Positions 7,846 through 13,702 of a DNA stretch of 18,372 nucleotides are shown piece after piece. The DNA lies in assembly GCA_036275365.1 (NCBI GenBank), contig DASUDX010000013.1:1-18372 (forward strand), given 5' to 3'. The notes below the pieces were generated by a model, which saw nothing but the letters and a program-made list of their open reading frames with translations, searched no databases and was not told the DNA's origin. Within the stretch, counting starts at the first letter, position 1, and the number at the start of each line of letters is the position of its first letter. The position numbers were made by a program, and so were the translations under genes. The stretch comes from DASUDX01 sp036275365. GTDB taxonomy: Bacteria; Pseudomonadota; Gammaproteobacteria; Nevskiales; Nevskiaceae.

Positions 7846-10050
7846 GTGAGCGAGGCCCTGCGCCTGTTCATCAGCTGCCCGCGCGGCATCGAGGCGGCGC
7901 TGGTGAGCGAGCTGACCGGTCTCGGGCTCAGCGCGGTGGCGGCCGCCACCGGCGGGGTGTCCGGCCAGGGCTCGCTGGAAACCGCCTACCGGATCTGCCT
8001 GTGGTCGCGGCTGGCCAGCCGGGTGCTGCTGCCGCTGCGCGAGTTCCCGCTGAGCGATGCCGAGGGCCTCTACGCGGAGGCCCGCCAGCTCGACTGGACC
8101 GAGCTGTTCGCCCCCGACCGCCGCTTTGCCATCGAGGTGGCCGGCAGCTCGCCGCAGCTGCCGCACACCCACTATGCCGGGCTCAAGGTCAAGGACGCGG
8201 TGGTCGACCGCTTCCGCGAACGCCACGGCAGCCGGCCGGATGTCGATACCCTCAACCCGGATCTGCGCCTGCATCTGCATCTGGGCGGGGAGACCGCCAC
8301 CCTGAGCCTGGACCTGGCCGGCGACGCCCTGCACCGGCGCGGCTGGCGGCAGACCACCAACGAGGCCCCGCTCAAGGAAAACCTGGCGGCCGCCATCCTC
8401 CACCTGGCCGGCTGGCCGGCGATCGCCGCCGAGGGCGGGGGTCTGGTGGATCCCCTGTGCGGCTCGGGCACGCTGGTGATCGAGGCCGGGCTGATGGCCG
8501 GTGACATCGCCCCCGGCCTGACCCGGCCGCGCTATGGCTTCGAGGCCTGGCTGGATCACCGCCCGGTGACCTGGGCGCGGCTGCTCGGCGAGGCCCGCGA
8601 GCGGGCCGCCGCGGGCCGCCTCCGGCTGCCGCCGCTGGCCGGGTCGGACCGCGACGCCCAGGTGCTCAAGGCGGCGCGGAAGAACGCCGAGCGGGCCGGA
8701 CTGGGCGGGCAGATCCAGTGGCGGGAGGCGGATTTCTCCCAGGCCCAGCCGGTGGGCGAGCGGGCCGGCCTGGTGGTCACCAACCCGCCCTATGGCGAGC
8801 GGCTGGGCCACGACGCCGAGGTGGTCAAGCTCTATTCCCTGCTGGGCCCCACGCTCAAGCAGCGCTTCCCCGGCTGGCAGGCGGCGGTGTTCACCGGCCG
8901 GCCCGAGCTCGGTCCGCGCCTGGGCCTGAGCGCCCACGCCCGCCACCCGCTCTACAACGGCCGCATCCCGGCCCGCCTGCTGTGTTTCCAGCTGCAAGGC
9001 ACGGCCGCGACGCCGGCCGCCGAGGGCGCACCTGCGCTGATCGCGGGTGGCGGCGGCGAGTTCGCCAACCGCCTGCGCAAGAATCTGGCCCATCTGGGCA
9101 AATGGGCGCGCCGCCGTGGCGTGAGCAATTACCGGCTCTACGACGCCGATCTGCCGGCCTATGCGCTGGCCATCGACCTCTACCAGAGCGGCGGGCGCTG
9201 CCATGCGCATGTGCAGGAGTACGCCCCGCCCAAGACCATCGAGCCGGCCACGGCCGAGCGGCGGCTGCGCGAGGCCCTGCTGCAGATCCAGCAGATCCTC
9301 GAGCTGCCCAGCGACGCCCTGCACTACAAGCTGCGCCGGCGCCAGGCCGAGGGTCAGTACACCCGCCAGGCCGGCCGCGGCGAGTTCCTCGAGGTGGAGG
9401 AACACGGCTGCCGGCTGTGGGTGAACCTCGAGGACTATCTCGATACCGGCCTGTTTCTCGATCACCGCCCGCTGCGCCTGCGGCTGCAACAGGAAGCGGC
9501 CGGCAAGCGCCTGCTCAATCTGTTCTGTTACACCGCCAGCGCCAGCGTGCACGCCGCCGTCGGCGGTGCCGAGCGGACCCTGTCGGTGGATCTGTCCAAC
9601 ACCTATCTGGAATGGGCCGAACGCAACTTCGCCCTCAATGGCCATAGCGCGGTATGGCCGGGGGCGCGCGGTCCGGCCCAGGGCGCCCGCGGCCGCGGTC
9701 GTCACGAGCTGCTGCGCGCCGACTGCCTGCGCTGGCTGGAGGAGCAGGCCGGCCACGCCCGGCCGGCCGCGTTCGATCTGATCTTCTTCGACCCGCCCAC
9801 CTTCTCCCATTCCAAGAAGATGGAGGATGTGCTGGACATCCAGCGCGACCACCCGCGGCTGATCCAGCAGGCGATGAGCCTGCTGCTGCCCGGCGGCACC
9901 CTGTATTTCTCCTGTAACCGGCACGGCTTCAAGCTCGAGGCCGAGGCGCTGTCTGCCTATGACTGCCGCGACATCACCGCCCAGACCCTGGACGAGGATT
10001 TCCGGCGTCCGCCACCGGCGCACCGCGCCTGGATGATCCGCCACCGCTGA
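7846..10050 (+). CDS. rlmL: Bifunctional 23S rRNA methyltransferase RlmKL
   Basis: Methylates 23S rRNA at two neighbouring guanines: the N-terminal half makes m2G2445 (RlmL activity) and the C-terminal half m7G2069 (RlmK activity; E. coli numbering), both using S-adenosylmethionine. The 734 residues contain a THUMP RNA-binding region (about 45-155), a first methyltransferase with DPLCGSGT at 202-209 and NPPYG at 313-317, and a second with LNLFCYTAS at 557-565 and DPPTFSHSK at 649-657. E. coli has 702 residues; part of the excess is a Gly/Arg/Ala-rich insert at about 603-618. The GTG at 7846 fits the start of the family (LRLFISCPRGIE), but no strong ribosome-binding site is seen. It is divergent from yajC. 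Confidence 0.95.
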   Translation: MSEALRLFISCPRGIEAALVSELTGLGLSAVAAATGGVSGQGSLETAYRICLWSRLASRVLLPLREFPLSDAEGLYAEARQLDWTELFAPDRRFAIEVAGSSPQLPHTHYAGLKVKDAVVDRFRERHGSRPDVDTLNPDLRLHLHLGGETATLSLDLAGDALHRRGWRQTTNEAPLKENLAAAILHLAGWPAIAAEGGGLVDPLCGSGTLVIEAGLMAGDIAPGLTRPRYGFEAWLDHRPVTWARLLGEARERAAAGRLRLPPLAGSDRDAQVLKAARKNAERAGLGGQIQWREADFSQAQPVGERAGLVVTNPPYGERLGHDAEVVKLYSLLGPTLKQRFPGWQAAVFTGRPELGPRLGLSAHARHPLYNGRIPARLLCFQLQGTAATPAAEGAPALIAGGGGEFANRLRKNLAHLGKWARRRGVSNYRLYDADLPAYALAIDLYQSGGRCHAHVQEYAPPKTIEPATAERRLREALLQIQQILELPSDALHYKLRRRQAEGQYTRQAGRGEFLEVEEHGCRLWVNLEDYLDTGLFLDHRPLRLRLQQEAAGKRLLNLFCYTASASVHAAVGGAERTLSVDLSNTYLEWAERNFALNGHSAVWPGARGPAQGARGRGRHELLRADCLRWLEEQAGHARPAAFDLIFFDPPTFSHSKKMEDVLDIQRDHPRLIQQAMSLLLPGGTLYFSCNRHGFKLEAEALSAYDCRDITAQTLDEDFRRPPPAHRAWMIRHR

Positions 10051-10074
10051 CGCGGAAACGCCACGAAAGCGTCA
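10048..10074 (+). other. Inverted repeat at the rlmKL stop codon
   Basis: TGACGC at 10048-10053 and GCGTCA at 10069-10074 are perfect inverted copies separated by 15 bases; the left copy includes the rlmKL stop codon. No U tract follows, so terminator function is doubtful. It could be an operator for the downstream kinase gene or chance. Confidence 0.35.
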
Positions 10075-10079
10075 TCGCC

Positions 10080-10099
10080 GCTGCCTACCGTAGGGCAGC
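10080..10099 (+). promoter_or_regulatory. Hairpin covering the ribosome-binding site of the kinase gene
   Basis: GCTGCC at 10080-10085 pairs with GGCAGC at 10094-10099 around an 8-base loop, ending one base before the ATG at 10101. The only Shine-Dalgarno-like string, TAGGG at 10091-10095, lies in the loop and right arm. In RNA this would hide the ribosome-binding site, so it may lower or control translation of the kinase. This is inferred from base pairing only. Confidence 0.4.
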
Positions 10100-10100
10100 C

Positions 10101-11438
10101 ATGGACGATCTCGCCCCCGCGCTCGAAACCACCGGTTCCGAGCTGGAGCCCTTGCGGCTCGATGTACCGCCGCTGGCGCCCGCCACCCGGGTCGAGGAGG
10201 CCGCAGACCTGTTCCTGCGGCCCGAGTACGCCCGCATGCTGTGCCTGCCGGTGGTGATGGACGGCCGCCCGGTGGGCACGCTCAGCCGCCATCAGCTCAA
10301 TGGCGTGTTCCTGCGCCGCTTCGGCCGCGAGCTCTACGGCACGCGTCCGGTGATCAAGCTGATGAACGACCAGCCGCTGGTGGTCGATCTCGACAGCCGG
10401 CTGGAGGACGCCGCCCAGGCGATCACCGCCAACCTGCGGGCGCCGATCACCGAGGATTTCATCTTTGTTCGCCAGGGTCGCTACGCCGGCATGGGCCTGG
10501 TGCTGGACCTACTCTCGGCCCTGCAGCGGCGCGTGGCCGACAACGCCCGCGAGCTGGCCGGCGCCTACACCCGCCTGCAGGCCTCGCAGGCCCAGCTGGT
10601 GCAGTCGGAAAAGATGGCCTCGCTGGGCCAGATGGTGGCCGGCGTCGCCCATGAGATCAACACGCCGCTGGGCTATGTGCGCAACAACGTCGAGCTGATC
10701 CAGGGCACCGTCGAGCAGCTGGCCGACGGCGTCAACCGCTTCGACCAGCTCAGCCGCCAGCTCAACAGCGAGCAGCCGGACGAGGCCGCGCTGGAGCGTC
10801 TGCTGTTCGAGTCCAACGCCTGGCTGCAGGATCTGCAGGACAGCCAGCTGCTGGGCGATACCCAGGCGCTGTTCGGCGACACCCTGTTCGGGCTGGACAG
10901 CATCAAGGAGCTGGTGGTCAACCTGCGCAATTTCTCGCGCCTGGACCAGGCCCGCACCAGCGAGGTGAACCTCAACGACGCTCTGGACCAGACCCTGACC
11001 ATCGCCAACAACCTGATCAAGGGGCGGGTCGAGGTGGTCAAGCGCTACGGCGAGCTGCCGCGGGTGCCCGGCTCACCCTCCCAGCTCAACCAGGTGCTCC
11101 TCAACATCATCACCAATGCGGTGCAGGCGATCGAACACGACCACGGCCGCCTGCTGCTGCGCACCGAGGCCGATCCGGAGTGGGTGCGGGTGCACATCCA
11201 GGACAACGGCAAGGGCATGAGCGAGGAGACCCGGCGCCGCATCTTCGATCCCTTCTTCACCACCAAGCCGGTCGGCCAGGGCACCGGGCTGGGGCTGTCG
11301 ATCAGCTTCCAGATCGTCCAGGCCCATGGCGGGCGGATCGATGTGACCTCCGAGCTGGACCACGGCACCCGTTTCACCATCAGCCTGCCGCGCACCGCAG
11401 CCGCACCGGCCACCGCCGGCCCCGCCGTGATCGATTGA
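10101..11438 (+). CDS. Cytoplasmic sensor histidine kinase with N-terminal CBS-like domain
   Basis: Probably autophosphorylates and passes phosphate to the regulator encoded just downstream. The 445 residues have no signal peptide or membrane helix. Residues about 20-140 look like a CBS pair (LPVVMDGRPVGTLSRHQL at 49-66; ITEDFIFV and GMGLVLDLLSAL in the second half), a fold that often binds adenine nucleotides. A coiled segment at 142-170 leads to the H box SLGQMVAGVAHEINTP with H184. A long helical stretch (200-285) precedes the N box with N335 and N339, the G1 box DNGKG at 368-372 and the G2 box GTGLGLS. All catalytic elements are present, so it should be active. The regulator starts 10 bases after its stop, which indicates an operon. 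The signal and targets are unknown; no gene name is justified. Confidence 0.9.
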   Translation: MDDLAPALETTGSELEPLRLDVPPLAPATRVEEAADLFLRPEYARMLCLPVVMDGRPVGTLSRHQLNGVFLRRFGRELYGTRPVIKLMNDQPLVVDLDSRLEDAAQAITANLRAPITEDFIFVRQGRYAGMGLVLDLLSALQRRVADNARELAGAYTRLQASQAQLVQSEKMASLGQMVAGVAHEINTPLGYVRNNVELIQGTVEQLADGVNRFDQLSRQLNSEQPDEAALERLLFESNAWLQDLQDSQLLGDTQALFGDTLFGLDSIKELVVNLRNFSRLDQARTSEVNLNDALDQTLTIANNLIKGRVEVVKRYGELPRVPGSPSQLNQVLLNIITNAVQAIEHDHGRLLLRTEADPEWVRVHIQDNGKGMSEETRRRIFDPFFTTKPVGQGTGLGLSISFQIVQAHGGRIDVTSELDHGTRFTISLPRTAAAPATAGPAVID

Positions 11439-11448
11439 GGAGCCTGCG

Positions 11449-12405
11449 ATGAGCGGCGACAAGCCAACCCTGCTGCTGGTGGACGACGAGGAACGCATCC
11501 TGCGCTCGCTGGCCATGCTGTTCCGCGCCACCCACCAGGTGCTCAGCACCGTGGATGCCCACCAGGCCCTCGACTGGGTTGCGCGCCAGCGCGTGCATGT
11601 GATCGTCTCCGACCAGCGCATGCCGCTGATGCGGGGCGCCGATCTGCTGCGCCAGGTCAAGGAGCGCTCGCCCAACACCATGCGGCTGCTGCTCACCGGG
11701 TACTCGGAGCTGGATGCGATCGTCGCCAGCGTCAACGAGGGTGAGGTGTTCCGCTTCATCAACAAGCCCTGGGACGCGGCCGAGCTCAGGCAGACGGTGG
11801 GCCAGGCCACCGAGATCGCGCTCAATCTGTTCAGCGCCCATCCCACGGTGGCGGCCCCGGTGACCCTGCTCACCGAGACCGGCCAGTTCGTCGCCCCCAG
11901 CCAGCGCGAGGGGCTGCTGGTGATCGACGAGGACGCGGATGTGATCCGCACCGTGCAGGAAATCGTCGGTCCGGCCCAGCCGGTGTACTGGGCGCAGACG
12001 CTGGACCAGGCGCTGCAGCACCTGGAGCAGCACGAGATCGGGGTGATCGTCTCCGAGCTGCTGGTGGGCGGCGAGCCGGTGACCCGCCTGCTCAAGCTGC
12101 TCAAGGCCGAGCATCCGCAGGTGGTGACCATCGTGATGACGCCGTTCCAGGACACCCAGGTGCTGGTCGGGCTGATCAACCAGGGGCAGGTGTTCCGCTT
12201 CCTGCCCAAGCCGGTGCGTCGCGGGCCGCTGGGCATGAATCTCGCCAGTGCCCTGCGCCAGCACCGCAGCCTCAAGGCGAGCCCGGTGCTGCGGCTGACC
12301 CAGCAGGTGCAGAAGGCCCCGGAGCCGGTGGTCGAGGAGGCGGGCGTCGCCGGCCGGGTGCTCGGCTTCCTGTCGCGCCTGCGCAGTCGCGGCGGGCTGG
12401 CCTGA
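11449..12405 (+). CDS. Response regulator with two receiver domains, second lacking the phospho-Asp
   Basis: The cognate regulator of the upstream kinase by position. The 318 residues hold two receiver domains and no DNA-binding, HD-GYP, GGDEF or EAL output domain. Receiver 1 (about 6-125) has the acidic pair D12-D13, phospho-acceptor D55 in IVSDQRMP, T83 and K106 (FINKPWD). Receiver 2 (about 155-275) keeps acidic D160-E161, T231 and K254 (FLPKPV) but has E203 where Asp should be. Similar ends, EGEVFRFINKPW and QGQVFRFLPKPV, suggest the domains arose by duplication. A 40-residue tail ends basic and hydrophobic (VLGFLSRLRSR). GAGGAG overlaps the kinase stop codon and lies 6 bases before the ATG. 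It may act by protein contacts. Confidence 0.9.
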   Translation: MSGDKPTLLLVDDEERILRSLAMLFRATHQVLSTVDAHQALDWVARQRVHVIVSDQRMPLMRGADLLRQVKERSPNTMRLLLTGYSELDAIVASVNEGEVFRFINKPWDAAELRQTVGQATEIALNLFSAHPTVAAPVTLLTETGQFVAPSQREGLLVIDEDADVIRTVQEIVGPAQPVYWAQTLDQALQHLEQHEIGVIVSELLVGGEPVTRLLKLLKAEHPQVVTIVMTPFQDTQVLVGLINQGQVFRFLPKPVRRGPLGMNLASALRQHRSLKASPVLRLTQQVQKAPEPVVEEAGVAGRVLGFLSRLRSRGGLA

Positions 12406-12412
12406 GACCCCG

Positions 12413-12442
12413 TTCACCGCCGATTCAGCCCGAGGGTATAGC
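12413..12442 (+). promoter_or_regulatory. Candidate sigma-70 promoter for the lipoprotein gene
   Basis: TTCACC at 12413-12418 (4 of 6 matches to TTGACA) and TATAGC at 12437-12442 (4 of 6 to TATAAT) are separated by 18 bases, just after the regulator stop. Start would be near 12449, giving a leader of about 30 bases. This suggests that the lipoprotein gene can be transcribed separately from the two-component operon. Confidence 0.4.
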
Positions 12443-12478
12443 TAGGAGACTCCCCATCCGGCTCGCCGAGGATCTCCC

Positions 12479-12745
12479 ATGCCTGCCCTTCGTCCGCTGA
12501 TCCCCACCGCCGCCCTGCTCCTGCTCTGCCTGGGCCTGGGTGCCTGCGCCAGCAACCCGCCGGACCGCGCCGATGCCGATGCCAAGGCCGATCGGGCGGC
12601 GGCCGAGCGGACCGAGGCGGAAGCCGACCGCCTGCGCCGGGAGCGCCAGCTGGAGGAGGCCCGCCGCCGCGAGGAGCAGAGTCAGCCCTTCGGCAGTCTG
12701 GTCAACCCGATCCCGGTGCCGCTGCCGGGTGGCGTGATCCGCTGA
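12479..12745 (+). CDS. Small predicted outer-membrane lipoprotein
   Basis: No named family is recognised. The 88 residues start with a type II signal peptide: a short basic stretch, the hydrophobic run AALLLLCLGLG, and the lipobox LGAC with the modified C23. Position +2 after the cysteine is Ala rather than Asp, so by the Lol rule it should go to the outer membrane. Residues about 28-66 are rich in Ala, Glu and Arg with heptad-like spacing (a probable charged helix or coiled coil), followed by a Pro/Gly/Val tail. GAGGAT precedes the ATG by about 7 bases. It lies 73 bases after the regulator gene and converges with the outer-membrane protein gene; a role in the envelope is the only inference. 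Confidence 0.75.
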   Translation: MPALRPLIPTAALLLLCLGLGACASNPPDRADADAKADRAAAERTEAEADRLRRERQLEEARRREEQSQPFGSLVNPIPVPLPGGVIR

Positions 12746-12778
12746 GGGGGCCATCGCCGCGCAGACAGCGTCCGCGCC

Positions 12779-12804
12779 GCGAGCGAGCGTCGGTTGGCTC
12801 GCGC
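12779..12804. terminator. Weak hairpin between convergent genes
   Basis: GCGAGC at 12783-12788 (also at 12779-12784) can pair with GCTCGC at 12797-12802, giving a 6-base-pair stem with an 8- or 12-base loop in the 71-base gap between the lipoprotein and the barrel-protein genes. Its place fits a shared terminator, but there is no T tract on either strand, so it is only a candidate. Confidence 0.3.
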
Positions 12805-12816
12805 TCGAGGTGGCTC

Positions 12817-13560
12817 TCAGTCGTCGTCGCGGTCGCGGTCGCGATCGCGGCGACCGCCAAAGCCGTAGGTGATGTTCAGGCCGATGCCGTCGACATCATT
12901 GAGCAGACGCTGGTACACCAGTTCGACCCCGCCGAGGGTCTTGCCGTAGCGGTAGCCGGCGCCAAGCATGTAGGCCGTTCCATTGCGACCGCGGTCATCG
13001 AGTTCCTCGATGGTGGTGACCTGATAGGCGTAGCCGATCTTGGCCATCCCGTAGAAGCGGCCGGGATTCTTCAGCACCACATAGGCGCCGATGCCCTGCA
13101 TCTGGAAATCGTCCAGATCCCCGGTGGTCTGCGGCTCCGACCCCGGTGTGGCCGGGGTGCAGCCGGGCGGGGTCGGCGGGTTGTCGACCACGCAGTTGCC
13201 TTCACTGCCGCCGCCACCGCCGATCAGCCCGCCCTCATTGCTGTTCTCGCCCGGGATCACGGTGAAGCTGAGGTTGAGCTCGGCCGCCACCCAGTCGAAG
13301 TTGGGCACGCGGACCCCGAGGGTGCCGTCGAGGTTGACCGCAGCCTCGAGGTTGTCGAAATCGGTGTTGACCCGGGTCAGCCCGAAGCCGCTGTAGGTGA
13401 CATTGTCCTCGTCGGCCGAGCTGCCGCGCACCGGCTCGTCGCCCTCCGCGGGCTTTTCCGAGGCCACCGGGATGGTCTCCACCGTTTCGTCCTGGGCGAG
13501 GACGGCGGGGGCGGACAGCAGCAGGGTGCTGGCGAACAGGCAGGCAAGCGGGCGGGTCAT
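12817..13560 (-). CDS. Predicted outer-membrane beta-barrel protein with Arg-Asp repeat tail
   Basis: Not assignable to a named family. The 247 residues begin with a Sec signal peptide (MTRPLACLFASTLLLSAPAV, cleavage likely after LAQ at 23), followed by an acidic linker and alternating polar/aromatic strands such as VTYSGFGLTRVN, FYGMAKIGYAYQ, AYMLGAGYRYG and GIGLNITYGFG, which look like a small 8-stranded-type barrel with a porin/OmpA-like fold. A Gly/Pro-rich loop at about 111-147 holds two cysteines (123 and 134) that could form a disulfide. After the last strand, where such proteins normally end in an aromatic residue, come RRDRDRDRDDD, encoded by a 6-base tandem repeat. The ATG at 13558-13560 is chosen over one at 13578 because AGGA lies 7-8 bases upstream. 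Barrel and location are inference. Confidence 0.75.
   Translation of the reverse strand: MTRPLACLFASTLLLSAPAVLAQDETVETIPVASEKPAEGDEPVRGSSADEDNVTYSGFGLTRVNTDFDNLEAAVNLDGTLGVRVPNFDWVAAELNLSFTVIPGENSNEGGLIGGGGGSEGNCVVDNPPTPPGCTPATPGSEPQTTGDLDDFQMQGIGAYVVLKNPGRFYGMAKIGYAYQVTTIEELDDRGRNGTAYMLGAGYRYGKTLGGVELVYQRLLNDVDGIGLNITYGFGGRRDRDRDRDDD
12827..12850 (-). repeat. Hexamer tandem repeat in the end of the barrel-protein gene
   Basis: Four tandem copies of TCGCGG (the third has A at the last base) lie in the plus-strand sequence. On the coding strand they read CGCGAC/T and encode alternating Arg-Asp. As the unit is a multiple of three, slippage would lengthen or shorten the tail without breaking the frame. 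Confidence 0.75.
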
Positions 13561-13582
13561 GGCGGATTCCTGGGTCATCGGT

Positions 13583-13611
13583 CCGGTCCCGCAGCATACG
13601 CAGCGGGCCGG
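13583..13611 (-). promoter_or_regulatory. Inverted repeat upstream of the barrel-protein gene
   Basis: CCGGTCCCGC at 13583-13592 pairs with GCGGGCCGG at 13603-13611: nine base pairs with one bulged T and a 10-base loop, 23-51 bases upstream of the start codon. On the minus strand the loop contains TATGCT, a 4-of-6 match to a -10 hexamer. It could be an operator over a promoter or a 5' leader hairpin. Confidence 0.35.
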
Positions 13612-13702
13612 CAGTCTGGAGGCGGCTCGCGCGCATTGAATCAGCCCGCGCTGAACCCGGGATGAACCGGGCCGCCGCCGCTCGCACCCGCGCGGTGCTG
13701 CC

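Noticed and set aside
7444..10044. A minus-strand open frame of 866 codons opposite rlmKL
   Set aside because: It is low-complexity Ala/Gly/Gln/Arg sequence with no recognisable domain, and the plus strand encodes an unmistakable RlmKL.
13684..13698. GCACC/GGTGC hairpin just after the phosphatase stop codon
   Set aside because: Only a 5-base-pair stem without a U tract; common by chance at this base composition.
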